DNA from: Saccharophagus degradans 2-40
GTDB lineage: Bacteria > Pseudomonadota > Gammaproteobacteria > Pseudomonadales > Cellvibrionaceae
Reading direction: 5' to 3'
Length of the DNA stretch: 64,000 bases
NCBI RefSeq assembly: GCF_000013665.1
Contig: NC_007912.1
Coordinates: 62,001-126,000 of the forward strand
Shown piece by piece: positions 39,735-50,020 of this stretch (positions are counted from its first letter, which is position 1; each line of letters begins with the position of its first letter). The notes beneath the pieces are model-generated. The model was not told the origin of the DNA. It saw nothing but the letters and a program-made list of their open reading frames with translations, and searched no databases. A program made the translations under genes and the position numbers.

Positions 39735-40109
39735 CTAACGGTTAATCATCTCTTTAATTCTTTGTATTAAAGCAACCTCATCTAGCGGCTTGGTAAGTAG
39801 CTCGTCTACGCCACTGGCCATAATACTTTCGCGCTCACCCTGCACTGCATGTGCGGTGAGGGCAATAATTGGAATAGAAGCAATAGCGGGTGTGTTGCGA
39901 ATTTGCTGCGTTGCCTGTTTGCCATCCATGCCGGGTAGAGAAATATCCATCAGAATAAGTGTGAAATTGTGCGATTCCAGTAACTTTAACCCGTCTTCTG
40001 CTGTGTCTGCACATACAACCGTATACCCTTCGTCTTCTAAAATCCAAGTTACTAACTGCTGGTTATCGGGATTGTCTTCGACCACTAAAATTGTATGTGC
40101 AATAGACAT
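39735..40109 (-). CDS. Single-domain response regulator (CheY-like)
   Basis: 124 aa receiver domain. Acidic pocket EDN (11-13), phospho-acceptor Asp55 in LILMDISLPGMDG, Thr at IIALTAHA and Lys in LLTKPLD. No output domain. It lies 36 bases after the chemoreceptor gene on the same strand, so the two are probably cotranscribed. The sequence type (EDNPDNQQLVTWILEDEGY) is closer to receivers of hybrid histidine kinases than to flagellar CheY. Confidence 0.92.
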   Translation of the reverse strand: MSIAHTILVVEDNPDNQQLVTWILEDEGYTVVCADTAEDGLKLLESHNFTLILMDISLPGMDGKQATQQIRNTPAIASIPIIALTAHAVQGERESIMASGVDELLTKPLDEVALIQRIKEMINR

Positions 40110-40145
40110 TGACGGGTTTACCTTATTAAGGGCTAGGAGTGTTAG

Positions 40146-41780
40146 TTACACCTTAAAGCGACCAACGGTTTGATGCAAATTATCCGATAAATTACGCAGC
40201 TCTTGCGCGGCTGTGGCCAGTGATTGTGCACTTTCTGCGGTTATTTCGGTTTGCTCAGAAATATTCACCATATTTCGGTTAATTTCTTCGGTTACCGTGG
40301 TTTGTTCTTCTGCAGCGCTGGCAATTTGCACGTTTAAATCCACTATTTGTTTTACCGCCTCGGTAATATTGGCTAATGCTGCGCCTGCGTTATTGGCGGC
40401 ATCGACGTTTTCGCCTACTTTGCGGCTACTGCCTGTCATGCGCTCTACCGCGGTATCTGCACCGCCTTGTAGGCGCTCAATTACTTCGCGTATCTCTTGG
40501 GTAGACTCTTGCGTGCGTTGGGCCAGGGTGCGTACTTCATCGGCTACCACTGCAAAGCCGCGGCCTTGCTCGCCCGCGCGCGCGGCTTCAATAGCGGCAT
40601 TCAATGCCAATAAATTAGTTTGTTCGGCTATGCCGCGAATCACATCCAGTACGGCCCCAACACTTACCGAATCTTCCTTAAGTAAATTAATAGCGCTAGA
40701 TGAAGTTTCTATTTCTTCCGCTAAGGCTTCTACACCGCGCGCCATGGCGGTCACAATTTTTTGTCCGTCTACGGCACATTGATCTGCACTTTTGGCTGAG
40801 TCGGCGGCACTGGAAGTATTGCGCGCTACCTCTAACACGGTTGCGCTCATCTCGTTAATGGCGGTTGCCGCCATGGTGGTTTCTTGGCGCTGGCGATCGG
40901 CGGTTTGGCTGGTGGAGTTACTTTCTTTATCAATGTAGTTAGATTTGTCTGCAAGCTGATTGGATACCGCCACTACATTAGCGATACTTTCTTGTAAGTT
41001 AGCCACAAACACATTGAACTCGTGGGCTATTTGGCCAAACTCATCTTTACCTGTTGTTTCTAGGCGCTGGGTTAGGTCGCCATCGCCTTCGGCTATAGAT
41101 TTAAGTCGCTCTAGTAGCGCATTTAACCGCGCACCGGCAAAGCGTGGCAGCAATATGCCCAGCGCTAGGCAAAGTGCTAAGCCCACAATTAATAAGCTCA
41201 TCATTTTAATTTGGGCAGCCGCAGCGCTGGCTGCTATTTCATCGCTTAACACAACAGACTTGCGATGGGTAAGCTCGGTTAGGGTATCAATCACATCGCG
41301 CATTTCATCAAATTGGGTAGCGGCTTCGCCCATACTTATTTGCACGGCGCTTGCGCGATTTGAATCCAAGCTACTGAGCAAACGCTCTGTTGTTGCTCTG
41401 CGTTTATCAAAGCGGCGGTTAAAGTCGCCAACCAAGCTCTTTATTTCCGAGTCGTCCATTAATGCTTCGAACTTGGCTACGCGGGTTTTAGCTTGGTCGA
41501 GGTTCTCATTCAGTGTTTTGCGCAATTCACTGGCGTTTACTTGATTGGCAGGGCTTAACACTAAAGTCCGCTCTGCAATAAGCGATTGGTGCAAATCGCG
41601 ATCTGCCTCTAGTAGAAACTCCGTAGCTGGTAAATTGTTCTCAGTTACCTGCGCTGAAGAGCGGCTTATTTCACTAAGAATCATCATCGCCATAAGGGCT
41701 ATAAAAGCCATTAATAGGCCAATAAGGGCCAAGGGAAGACGTAACTTCCAGCGGAATGAGAGATCGTTAAACCATTCCAT
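40146..41780 (-). CDS. Methyl-accepting chemotaxis protein
   Basis: 544 aa. Transmembrane segment 1 (~12-34), a ~150-residue periplasmic helical bundle (4HB-type), transmembrane segment 2 (~190-208), HAMP domain (~209-265) and the cytoplasmic signalling hairpin, with the hallmark tip AARAGEQGRGFAVVADEVRT. No pentapeptide tether at the C-terminus. The ligand is unknown. Upstream of the single-domain response regulator. Confidence 0.93.
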   Translation of the reverse strand: MEWFNDLSFRWKLRLPLALIGLLMAFIALMAMMILSEISRSSAQVTENNLPATEFLLEADRDLHQSLIAERTLVLSPANQVNASELRKTLNENLDQAKTRVAKFEALMDDSEIKSLVGDFNRRFDKRRATTERLLSSLDSNRASAVQISMGEAATQFDEMRDVIDTLTELTHRKSVVLSDEIAASAAAAQIKMMSLLIVGLALCLALGILLPRFAGARLNALLERLKSIAEGDGDLTQRLETTGKDEFGQIAHEFNVFVANLQESIANVVAVSNQLADKSNYIDKESNSTSQTADRQRQETTMAATAINEMSATVLEVARNTSSAADSAKSADQCAVDGQKIVTAMARGVEALAEEIETSSSAINLLKEDSVSVGAVLDVIRGIAEQTNLLALNAAIEAARAGEQGRGFAVVADEVRTLAQRTQESTQEIREVIERLQGGADTAVERMTGSSRKVGENVDAANNAGAALANITEAVKQIVDLNVQIASAAEEQTTVTEEINRNMVNISEQTEITAESAQSLATAAQELRNLSDNLHQTVGRFKV

Positions 41781-41885
41781 AATAGGTACTCGCTGTTTTT
41801 ATTTCAAAATGAGATAGAACCAGTGACGTGAGAATAATTCTATCGCTGCATTACTAACTATAGACCCAATTCTTTCCAGCATTAG

Positions 41886-41899
41886 TTGATTTACCTCAA
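41886..41899. promoter_or_regulatory. FNR/Anr-type box in the nap promoter
   Basis: TTGAT-TTAC-CTCAA matches nine of ten defined positions of TTGAT-N4-ATCAA. It is centred at 41892, with a TTTACT -10-like element 30 bases downstream, giving an activator position near -41.5. This fits oxygen-limited induction of nap. Confidence 0.6.
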
Positions 41900-41964
41900 A
41901 ACTTGTTTCCGCATTGGGTGTTTTACTTTACCTATACAAAAAGCGGGTTAACGGGAGGCCAACT

Positions 41965-42135
41965 ATGTCCGAAATGGAAACTGATCCAGCCATGCAGGTA
42001 GAAAAGCGCCAAGAGCGGCGCATGTTTATGTTTATCACCATTGTCCTCTTTCCCCTGTTATCGGTAATGCTGGTGGGCGGTTATGGCCTACTTATATGGG
42101 TTAGCCAAATGATATGGGGGCCGCCAACCGCATGA
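41965..42135 (+). CDS. napE: Periplasmic nitrate reductase accessory protein NapE
   Basis: 56 aa from the ATG at 41965, preceded by GGGAGG. One transmembrane helix (MFITIVLFPLLSVMLVGGYG) after a basic RQERRMFMF stretch, the usual NapE shape. Its exact role in nitrate reduction is unclear. The stop overlaps the napD start (ATGA), making it the first gene of napEDABC. Confidence 0.88.
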   Translation: MSEMETDPAMQVEKRQERRMFMFITIVLFPLLSVMLVGGYGLLIWVSQMIWGPPTA

Positions 42136-42416
42136 TCCAAATACAGCAAGCGCAAGAGCCGGTGCATATCACAAGTTTTATTCTGCTTGTGCAGCATGGC
42201 TTTGCCGAAAAAATACTGCGAGCCTATGCCAATAACCCCGATATAGAGATATGCCAGACCGAGCAGCCAGAAAAATTGCTGGTGCTGGCCGAGGCCGAAG
42301 ATACCCAGCGCATTCGCGACTATATGGACGAGTTTGCCGCTACCGAGGGGGTGATATCCACCACCCTTGTTTACCACCACGCCGAAAGTGAATCTGCCCT
42401 AAGAGAGGCATTGTAA
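42132..42416 (+). CDS. napD: NapA-specific chaperone NapD
   Basis: 94 aa cytoplasmic protein with the ferredoxin-like pattern of NapD ([18 protein letters not shown]). NapD binds the Tat signal peptide of NapA during cofactor loading. The ATG at 42132 overlaps the napE stop and its TAA overlaps the napA ATG. Confidence 0.9.
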   Translation: MIQIQQAQEPVHITSFILLVQHGFAEKILRAYANNPDIEICQTEQPEKLLVLAEAEDTQRIRDYMDEFAATEGVISTTLVYHHAESESALREAL

Positions 42417-44911
42417 TGACCGTTACACGAAGAGACTTTGTACGCCATCAGGCACTGGCTACCGCTGCGGCCGCCGCAGGCGTTGCCGTACCCGCTGCAG
42501 CAACCAATATTGTTACCACCGCCGCAGACAACAAATTAGTTTGGTCGAAAGCGCCATGTCGCTTTTGCGGCACCGGCTGCAGTGTGAATGTTGCCACTAA
42601 AGAGGGGCGCGTTGTGGCCACCCATGGCGATATTAAATCGCCCGTTAACCGGGGCCTTAATTGTGTAAAAGGCTACTTTTTATCAAAAGTAATGTACGGC
42701 GAAGATCGCCTTACTCAGCCGTTACTGCGCAAAAAAAATGGTGTTTATGCCAAAGATGGCGAATTCGAACCAGTAACGTGGGAAGAAGCTTTCACCATCA
42801 TGGCAGAAAAATTTAAAAAAACGCTCAAAGAAAAAGGCCCCGAAGGCATTGGAATGTTTGGTTCTGGCCAGTGGACTGTGTGGGAAGGCTACGCCGCATC
42901 TAAATTAATGAAGGCGGGTTTTAGAAGCAATAATATCGACCCGAACGCGCGCCACTGTATGGCATCTGCAGTGGGTGGCTTTATGCGTACCTTTGGTATT
43001 GATGAGCCCATGGGCTGCTACGACGACTTCGAACACGCCGACGCCTTTGTCTTGTGGGGCTCGAACATGGCGGAGATGCACCCTATATTGTGGACGCGTA
43101 TTGCCGATCGTCGTTTAAGTTACCCGCACGTACAAGTTGCGGTTATGTCTACCTACGAGCATCGCAGTTTTGATTTGGCCGACTTGGGCGTGGTGTTTAC
43201 GCCACAATCCGATTTGGCAATTGCCAATTTTATTGCCAACTACATAATTCAAAATAAAAAAGTAAATTGGGATTTTGTTAAAAAACACACCAACTTCCGC
43301 GTAGGCACAACAGATATAGGCTACGGCCTGCGCCCAGAACACCCATTGCAAAAAGCGGCCAAGAATGCCGATAGTGCAGGGGCTTCTGAACCTATTGATT
43401 TTGAAACCTACGCAAAATTTGTTGCAGATTACACCGTCGAAAAAGCCAGCGAAATAAGTGGTGTAAGTGAAGACAAATTAATTAAGCTAGCCAAGCTCTA
43501 CGCCGACCCCAATATCAAAGTTATGTCTCTGTGGACTATGGGGGTGAATCAACATACGCGCGGCGTGTGGATGAATAATCTTATTTACAATATTCATTTA
43601 TTAACCGGCAAAATATCTGAACCAGGTAATAGCCCATTTTCATTAACCGGCCAGCCTTCTGCTTGTGGTACCGCACGCGAAGTGGGTACTTTTTCGCATC
43701 GGCTACCTGCAGATATGGTTGTTACAAACCCAAAGCATCGTGCCTACGCAGAAAAAATATGGAAGCTACCAGAAGGTAGCATTCCTGAAAAAGTTGGTGC
43801 GCATGCCGTATTGCAAAGCAGAAAACTAAAAGACGGTGAAATCAACGCTTACTGGGTGCAAGTAAACAATAATGTGCAAGCTGGGCCAAATATTAACGAA
43901 GAGGTGTTGCCGGGCTATCGCAACCCACAAAACTTTATTGTGGTTTCCGATGCATACCCAACTGTAACCGCCCAAGCTGCCGACTTGATTTTACCCAGCG
44001 CTATGTGGGTAGAAAAAGAAGGTGCTTACGGCAATGCAGAACGCCGCACTCAATTTTGGCATCAACTTGTTAATGCACCTGGCGATGCAAGATCTGACCT
44101 GTGGCAGCTTGTGGAATTTTCCAAATATTTCAAAGTAGAAGAAGTATGGCCAGCAGACCTAATTGCCAAAATGCCCGAAGCAAAAGGTAAAACCCTGTTC
44201 GATATTTTATATAAAAACGGCAAGGTAAATAAATTTCCGCTCGCGCAAGTAAGTAAAGATTACGAAAACAAAGAAGCCGATGCGTTTGGTTTTTATATTC
44301 AAAAAGGGCTGTTTGAAGAATACGCCGAGTTTGGTCGCGGTCATGGCCACGATTTAGCCGACTTTGATCGCTACCATGAAGAGCGCGGTTTGCGCTGGCC
44401 AGTTGTTAACGGCGAAGAAACGTTGTGGCGTTATCGCGAAGGCAGCGACCCCTATGTAGAAAAAGGCAAAGGTGTACAGTTTTATGGCAAACCAGATGGC
44501 AAAGCAATTATTTTCGCGCTGCCCTACGAGCCACCAGCGGAATCGCCCAACAAAGAATATCCGTTCTGGCTGTGCACCGGTCGCGTTATTGAGCATTGGC
44601 ATTCCGGCTCTATGACACAGCGTGTGCCCGAGCTGTATAAAGCCTTCCCCGATGCCGTGTGTTTTATGCATCCAGAGGATGCGCGCAGTGCGGGTTTGCG
44701 ACGCGGCGATAAAGTAAAACTGCAATCTATACGCGGGCACATTATTACGCGCATAGAAACACGTGGCCGCAACAAGCCACCTAAAGGGTTAGTGTTTGTA
44801 CCTTGGTTTGACGCACGCCAACTAATTAACAAAGTCACCTTAGATGCGACCGACCCCATTTCTAAGCAAACCGACTTTAAAAAATGTGCAGTAAAAGTGG
44901 AGCGAGTATAA
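42416..44911 (+). CDS. napA: Periplasmic nitrate reductase catalytic subunit NapA
   Basis: 831 aa, standard size. Tat signal ([17 protein letters not shown]). The [4Fe-4S] cluster is held by Cys48, Cys51, Cys55 (CRFCGTGC) and Cys83 (GLNCVKG). Molybdenum is coordinated by Cys181 in [12 protein letters not shown]. Molybdopterin dinucleotide regions follow ([33 protein letters not shown]). It reduces nitrate to nitrite in the periplasm. Confidence 0.98.
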   Translation: MTVTRRDFVRHQALATAAAAAGVAVPAAATNIVTTAADNKLVWSKAPCRFCGTGCSVNVATKEGRVVATHGDIKSPVNRGLNCVKGYFLSKVMYGEDRLTQPLLRKKNGVYAKDGEFEPVTWEEAFTIMAEKFKKTLKEKGPEGIGMFGSGQWTVWEGYAASKLMKAGFRSNNIDPNARHCMASAVGGFMRTFGIDEPMGCYDDFEHADAFVLWGSNMAEMHPILWTRIADRRLSYPHVQVAVMSTYEHRSFDLADLGVVFTPQSDLAIANFIANYIIQNKKVNWDFVKKHTNFRVGTTDIGYGLRPEHPLQKAAKNADSAGASEPIDFETYAKFVADYTVEKASEISGVSEDKLIKLAKLYADPNIKVMSLWTMGVNQHTRGVWMNNLIYNIHLLTGKISEPGNSPFSLTGQPSACGTAREVGTFSHRLPADMVVTNPKHRAYAEKIWKLPEGSIPEKVGAHAVLQSRKLKDGEINAYWVQVNNNVQAGPNINEEVLPGYRNPQNFIVVSDAYPTVTAQAADLILPSAMWVEKEGAYGNAERRTQFWHQLVNAPGDARSDLWQLVEFSKYFKVEEVWPADLIAKMPEAKGKTLFDILYKNGKVNKFPLAQVSKDYENKEADAFGFYIQKGLFEEYAEFGRGHGHDLADFDRYHEERGLRWPVVNGEETLWRYREGSDPYVEKGKGVQFYGKPDGKAIIFALPYEPPAESPNKEYPFWLCTGRVIEHWHSGSMTQRVPELYKAFPDAVCFMHPEDARSAGLRRGDKVKLQSIRGHIITRIETRGRNKPPKGLVFVPWFDARQLINKVTLDATDPISKQTDFKKCAVKVERV

Positions 44912-44914
44912 GAG

Positions 44915-45433
44915 ATGAAAAATTCAACGCGACATTTACCAAAACTAATAATCGCCACTTTAGGCATAGTGGCCCTATCTTTTGCTAGTGCTTACGCTGC
45001 TGAAGAATTGATGCATGTAGATGCCGACGGCAAAAATCAAGTGGCAAGTTTGCGTAAAGGCACAGCGCTAAATAACGAAAACCCAGACCCAGCGCCATTG
45101 CAAGATGAGCAGAATAAAGACTTACGTTTTAATCGTGCTTACCCTATGCAACCACCGCCCATTCCACACAAAATTACGGGATATCAAATAGATTTAAAAG
45201 CAAACAAGTGTATGTCCTGCCACGCGCGTACCCGCGTAGAAGAATCTCAAGCACCTATGATTAGTGTTACCCACTTTATGGATAGAGACGGAAATTTCTT
45301 AGCGGATGTTTCTGCGCGACGATACTTTTGCACTCAGTGCCACGTACCGCAAGTAGAGCGCGACCCGTTAATAGAAAATACATTTAAAGATGTACACCAC
45401 CTAATTGTTCAGCCCAATGAACATGAAGAATAG
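44915..45433 (+). CDS. napB: Dihaem cytochrome NapB
   Basis: 172 aa with signal peptide (to YAAEE). Two c-type haem sites: CMSCHART and CTQCHVPQ. The [12 protein letters not shown] segment is a NapB hallmark. It transfers electrons from NapC to NapA. Starts four bases after napA. Confidence 0.96.
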   Translation: MKNSTRHLPKLIIATLGIVALSFASAYAAEELMHVDADGKNQVASLRKGTALNNENPDPAPLQDEQNKDLRFNRAYPMQPPPIPHKITGYQIDLKANKCMSCHARTRVEESQAPMISVTHFMDRDGNFLADVSARRYFCTQCHVPQVERDPLIENTFKDVHHLIVQPNEHEE

Positions 45434-45444
45434 CGAGAAACTAC

Positions 45445-46044
45445 GTGAAAAAATTAATTGCTAATCTTAAGTTTGCTTGGAAACTCTTTAACCGCCCCAG
45501 TGTGCATTACAGCATTGGGTTCTTAACAATGGGCGGGTTTGTTGCCGGTATTATTTTCTGGGGTGGCTTTAACACTGCGCTAGAAGCAACCAATACCGAA
45601 ACGTTTTGTATTTCGTGTCACGAGATGGAAAACAACGTGTATCAAGAGTTACAAGCTACCATTCACTTTAGTAACCGCTCAGGCGTGCGCGCTACGTGTC
45701 CAGATTGCCACGTACCGCACGAGTGGACCGATAAAATTGCACGCAAAATGCAAGCTTCCAAAGAGGTATGGGGCAAAATATTCGGTACGATTAATACCCG
45801 CGAAAAATTCGAAGCTAAACGTTTAGAATTAGCGCAGCACGAATGGGCACGGCTTAAAGCTAACGACTCGTTAGAGTGTCGCAACTGCCACAACTTTGAA
45901 TATATGGATTTCACTCGTCAAAGTGCGCGCGCATCGGTTCAACACAGCACGGCCTTAGCTGCAGGCGAAAAAACATGTATCGATTGCCATAAAGGTATTG
46001 CTCACCACTTGCCTAATATGAAGGGCGTTGAGGGTTGGCAGTAA
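45445..46044 (+). CDS. napC: Tetrahaem membrane cytochrome NapC
   Basis: 199 aa starting at GTG (45445). One N-terminal membrane helix ([20 protein letters not shown]) and four CXXCH haem sites: [24 protein letters not shown] and CIDCHKGI. NapC/NirT-family quinol dehydrogenase that feeds NapB. Last gene of napEDABC; no napF, napG or napH is present. Confidence 0.96.
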   Translation: MKKLIANLKFAWKLFNRPSVHYSIGFLTMGGFVAGIIFWGGFNTALEATNTETFCISCHEMENNVYQELQATIHFSNRSGVRATCPDCHVPHEWTDKIARKMQASKEVWGKIFGTINTREKFEAKRLELAQHEWARLKANDSLECRNCHNFEYMDFTRQSARASVQHSTALAAGEKTCIDCHKGIAHHLPNMKGVEGWQ

Positions 46045-46352
46045 TATAGCTTTCGGTTAACAACGAACACTGGCCAAAAGCAGCACCAATTAAAGTAGAT
46101 GAGTAGGGCAAATCGCAGCCTTGTTCATCTGCTTATCTTCCACTCGTTACTTATTGTGAACTTATAGCTTGCTGCCTACCTAGCCGTACCTGCGACATAT
46201 TGTCTCACGCGCCATCTTTGCTTTTATGCAACGGGTCTAGCGGGTATACTTGCGCTCTCCTCTGAATACTCATTTTAAGGTTCCTGAGTGTGTATTTACG
46301 CGCCACCTTGGGTGCCGTGAGCAGTATTTAGCAAAGGAATCCTCTGTACAGC
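46045..46352. other. 308-base gap after the nap operon
   Basis: I see no credible gene, terminator hairpin or operator here; it presumably holds the promoter of the next gene. Confidence 0.4.
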
Positions 46353-48155
46353 ATGGCATTTTGTATGCCACAAAATATGAATCGCGTTATGCAGCACACC
46401 TTATCTACGGGCAATACCAAAACCATGGACTCACTGAGTGAATTAACCAAAATCATCACCCAGGGCGCATTAGTGTGGAACAAGTGGCGTCGCGCTAACC
46501 CAAGCATAACGCCTGTACTCGATGGCATAGAGCTCACCAACCTCGTTTTAGACGGTATAGATTTTTCGGGTTTATCATTTAACAATGCACATATTACCCA
46601 GTGCAGTTTTAAAAATGCCCGCCTTATTAGCACCTCGTTTCGCGGTGCTACCTTAATTAAAAACGATTTCAGCAACGCCAAACTTATTGCCGCCAACCTG
46701 CAAGAAACAAATTTAACCGATTGTGTTATTCAAGGGGCCAGTATTTTTACGGCCAATACCCGCGGCGCGTGCATGCAAAAAATGGATTTTCGCGGCCACG
46801 ATTTAGGCGGCTTAAATTTGCAGGGCTGTTCATTTGCGCGCAGCAATCTAGAGGGGCAAGTGTTAGCCAAGCTAGACTTATCTGGTTTAGATTTAGAAGA
46901 TGCAAACCTTACCGGTGCAGATCTTTCTTATACAAACTTCTCTGGTGCTAACTTGCGCCGAGCAGATTTACGCGATGCAAAATTTTGTTCCACCAATTTT
47001 AAAAATGCAGAATTAAATGGCGTAGATTTACGTAAAGCCGATTTGAGCGGTTTGGAATTTGATGGCGCCGACCTAACCGGTTGCGATTTGCGCGAAGCAA
47101 AGTTGGTGGGAGCCAGTTTAGAAAAGGCCAATATTACCGGCACCAAATTGTGGAAAATAGAAATGAAGGGCTGGAAGATAGCCCACATTCGCTGCGACTT
47201 TGCCCTGTGGGGTAGCACGGGTAAATCCAAAACAACGTATCGCCGCCACGAATTTGAGCGCTTGTATACGCAAGCGGCCACAATAGAACTAAAATACCCA
47301 CACCGTTTATCGTCGCAAGAAATTGCCACCATTCCCATTCTTATTGAACATTTGCAGGCAACCCACTGGGGCGTAATTCTTCGCTTAAAAACTATTGTAG
47401 AAGTTGCCGGTGGAACATTGGTTGCGTTTAATATAGAAGAATACGGCCAACTCAACCCAACCAAATTAAAAGAAGAGCTACAAAAAGAAGCCGAACGCAT
47501 TTTAAGCGCGCACTTAGTGTTGCGCACCAACACCAAAATGCTTATTGAACTAAAAGAAGAAATAGCTCAAATAAAAGAACGCTTTTGGCCGCGCCTATTA
47601 GAATTGGCTGCCGAACACGAACGCGAGCAAATAAGAATGCTTACCGTAGTGTTTATGGATCTAAAAGGCTTTTCTTCCTGGGGGCAAGACGAACTTTCCG
47701 ATAAGCTCGCACTGTTTCGCGGCCTTATTAAACCTATCTTAAAAAAATGGCAAGCGGGCTACCCCAATATGGAAGGTGACTCTTTGCGGGTGACCTTCCG
47801 CAACGCCTCTGCCGCACTGGCCTGCGCCTGCATGATTCAAGGCGTACTAACTGCAGCAGGTTTTGAAGTACGCGTAGGTGTAGAGTTGGGCGAAATTGCC
47901 GTGGTACACAACGAAGTTACCGAGCTTTCAGATTTAGAAGGCATTGCAGTAAGCATGGCCGCCCGCCTAGAAGCTGCCGCAGAACCCGGTCAAGTACTCG
48001 CCTCCGACCGCGTAAAACACTACAGCGAACACCGCGACCTATTCTCCTTCGAGCCAGTAAAAGTAAAACTTAAGAAAAGCATTGGCGATATTAAACAAGG
48101 CCAAGTGGTAGAGTGCTACTCGGTTAAAATGTTGAACCCACTGCAAGAAATTTAA
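46353..48155 (+). CDS. Pentapeptide-repeat / class III nucleotide cyclase fusion protein
   Basis: 600 aa. Residues ~65-265 are pentapeptide repeats of the A(D/N)LxG type (LSGLDLEDANLTGADLSYTN), predicted to form a right-handed beta-helix. A ~150-residue helical linker follows, then a class III adenylate/guanylate cyclase domain (~428-598). Metal-binding Asp436 (VFMDLKGFS) and Asp476 (NMEGDSLRV) are present; Arg538 is kept but the usual Asn of the transition-state pair is Ser534 (AVSMAARLE). It may make cAMP or cGMP at reduced rate or be regulatory. Starts at 46386, 46365 and others are possible, since the ribosome-binding site is weak. Confidence 0.85.
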   Translation: MAFCMPQNMNRVMQHTLSTGNTKTMDSLSELTKIITQGALVWNKWRRANPSITPVLDGIELTNLVLDGIDFSGLSFNNAHITQCSFKNARLISTSFRGATLIKNDFSNAKLIAANLQETNLTDCVIQGASIFTANTRGACMQKMDFRGHDLGGLNLQGCSFARSNLEGQVLAKLDLSGLDLEDANLTGADLSYTNFSGANLRRADLRDAKFCSTNFKNAELNGVDLRKADLSGLEFDGADLTGCDLREAKLVGASLEKANITGTKLWKIEMKGWKIAHIRCDFALWGSTGKSKTTYRRHEFERLYTQAATIELKYPHRLSSQEIATIPILIEHLQATHWGVILRLKTIVEVAGGTLVAFNIEEYGQLNPTKLKEELQKEAERILSAHLVLRTNTKMLIELKEEIAQIKERFWPRLLELAAEHEREQIRMLTVVFMDLKGFSSWGQDELSDKLALFRGLIKPILKKWQAGYPNMEGDSLRVTFRNASAALACACMIQGVLTAAGFEVRVGVELGEIAVVHNEVTELSDLEGIAVSMAARLEAAAEPGQVLASDRVKHYSEHRDLFSFEPVKVKLKKSIGDIKQGQVVECYSVKMLNPLQEI

Positions 48156-48213
48156 TTCGATTGGGCCAGCGTGGCTAAATACCAATACCGCTGGCCCCTT
48201 ACATTTCTATCGC

Positions 48214-48867
48214 CTAACAAACTCGCAACCACCTACACGCTGCCAAGCCAAACCAATCGCGATGTTTTTGCGGTAGTAGGTTTACGATTATTCTGCGTGA
48301 TATTCCCCTAAAGCCAAACGGAATAGAAAAATTCACTACTAAATATAAGCAGCGTTGCATAAGCAGTTTAGATTCTGCCGATGCGCCAGCGTGTTCGCGT
48401 TCGTAGTTGTTACGCAGGGTTAGCCACTGTAGGTAGGTGGTGGGTATATTGGTTAGTTGCATTTTGGTGGCTACTTTATTCCAAAATGCTAAATAGTGTG
48501 CGTGCTCTTGCTTGGTTAAGTTTTTATGTTGTTGGCGCAGTACGCGCAAAGGTTCTAAGTAAAAATTGGCGAGTACATATAGGTAGTGTGTATCGTCTAG
48601 GGCTACGTGTTTATGCCCAAGTGCCATGGTTTGGAACCATTTATTTGCCGCATCGCTATCTAACCCTTCTATAACCATAGTGCGCACGGCGTCGCGCGAG
48701 CGGCTTAAACGTTGCAGTGTATCTGCATTTAATTGCGATTCGCCAATTAAGTAGGGCGCAATAGGCTTGGCGCAAAAACCGCGAATAAACCCCACGTACG
48801 AGCCCAACCGAAATGGATTGCGGTATTTTTTGTAGTAAAGCGTGGCAATAGGGTTGGGTGAGGTCAT
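48214..48867 (-). CDS. Hypothetical protein, possibly DUF2236/MpaB-like
   Basis: 217 aa, no signal peptide, mainly helical. Segments such as HYLYVLANFYLEPLRVL and IPTTYLQWLTLRNNYEREHA recall the oxygenase MpaB/DUF2236 family, and the conserved His-rich site could be ALGHKHVALDD. The similarity is from memory only. A single gene with no informative neighbours. Confidence 0.6.
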   Translation of the reverse strand: MTSPNPIATLYYKKYRNPFRLGSYVGFIRGFCAKPIAPYLIGESQLNADTLQRLSRSRDAVRTMVIEGLDSDAANKWFQTMALGHKHVALDDTHYLYVLANFYLEPLRVLRQQHKNLTKQEHAHYLAFWNKVATKMQLTNIPTTYLQWLTLRNNYEREHAGASAESKLLMQRCLYLVVNFSIPFGFRGISRRIIVNLLPQKHRDWFGLAACRWLRVC

Positions 48868-49020
48868 TCGTTAAGCACTTTTTAGTGGCGTTATTGGCTG
48901 TGGTGTGAATTGCCTGCAAGTATATACCAGCTTGGAAACTAATTGGCTGGTTGTGAGTCTTAGCCTGCTTACCTATTTAATCAGTTTATTAGCACACTTA
49001 TTTATATAAAGGCCCAGCAC

Positions 49021-49425
49021 ATGCAGAAGTTGATTGCCGCTGTTACTATTTGTTTTGCTCTGTTTTTACTGTGGATTATTTACCTCGCCAATACAGGCCA
49101 ACCGAGCATATTTTTTGATTTTGTAAGGCGCATACCCAATGGCGATAAGTTAGGGCATGTGTTGCTATTTGGTTGTTTAACCTTGGGCGCTATTATTACT
49201 ACAAGCTTTAGGTGTTTTGGTTTGTTGAGCGGCAGGCTAAAAGTGTATTGGGGTACAGCGGGGGTGTTGGTATTTGTGTTAGTGGAAGAGTTTACGCAGC
49301 AGTTTTTCCCGAGTCGTACAATGGATATAAATGATTTAATCGCAGATGCAATTGGTATTTCTCTATTTACGTTGTTGGCGTTTGTAATGAATACTTTGCG
49401 CAAACGCCAACAGGTAAACAGCTAA
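49021..49425 (+). CDS. VanZ-like membrane protein
   Basis: 134 aa with four membrane segments. VanZ signature elements: GDKLGHVLLFGCLTLG between helices 1 and 2, and EEFTQQFFPSRTMDINDLIADAIG before the last helix. Members are small membrane proteins of unclear function, named after a teicoplanin-resistance gene; no resistance role is implied. Confidence 0.85.
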   Translation: MQKLIAAVTICFALFLLWIIYLANTGQPSIFFDFVRRIPNGDKLGHVLLFGCLTLGAIITTSFRCFGLLSGRLKVYWGTAGVLVFVLVEEFTQQFFPSRTMDINDLIADAIGISLFTLLAFVMNTLRKRQQVNS

Positions 49426-49428
49426 TAT

Positions 49429-49986
49429 TTATTTAGCAGTAAGTGTGTTTAGTGCAGGCTCAATGGTTTGCCACTGTACGCGCTTTTTGTAGCCTTCATA
49501 AAAATAGCTGTAACGCACCACGCCGGCCTTGTCGATAATTACCGCACCAGGGTAGGGTATGCCGTAGTTGTCGTCGCCGGGTTTGTAGCCGCTGTTTACT
49601 ATGTTGTAGGCTTTTACGGTTGCTACATTTTGGTCGGCCAGTAAAGTAAAGTTAATATCTTTAGCTTTGCTAAATGCCGCGAGGGTAGCGGGGCTATCGT
49701 ACGATACACCCACAACATTAAAGCCTTTCTCGCCCAGCGGTTTTACCCAATCTTTAATTTCTATTAAATGGCGCTTACAAAACGGGCACCAATCTGCCGA
49801 CCGAAAAAACACCACCACCAAGCCCTGCTCGCCGGTTAGGCTGGCGAGTGTTTGCGGTTTACCCTGAGCATCCACCACACTCAACTCCGGCGCCTTCTCC
49901 CCAACCTTTACGCCAACCTCAATCTGCTCCTGCGCAAACGCTTGGATGGAAAAAACTATAAACAAGAATGCCATTAAACGATTCAT
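49429..49986 (-). CDS. Exported peroxiredoxin-like protein
   Basis: 185 aa with signal peptide (to AFAQ). Thioredoxin-fold redoxin domain with the peroxiredoxin-like site ADWCPFCKRH, which has two cysteines like a thioredoxin but the DWCPFC context of AhpC/TSA-like redoxins. Probably a periplasmic thiol peroxidase or reductase. Converges with the VanZ gene, three bases apart. Confidence 0.85.
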   Translation of the reverse strand: MNRLMAFLFIVFSIQAFAQEQIEVGVKVGEKAPELSVVDAQGKPQTLASLTGEQGLVVVFFRSADWCPFCKRHLIEIKDWVKPLGEKGFNVVGVSYDSPATLAAFSKAKDINFTLLADQNVATVKAYNIVNSGYKPGDDNYGIPYPGAVIIDKAGVVRYSYFYEGYKKRVQWQTIEPALNTLTAK

Positions 49987-50020
49987 ATTTAACTCTCTTT
50001 TATTAACTAGCGATTAGTAT

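Noticed and set aside
46250-46441. Short plus-strand frame at the end of the nap gap
   Set aside because: No ribosome-binding site and it runs out of frame into the pentapeptide/cyclase gene.
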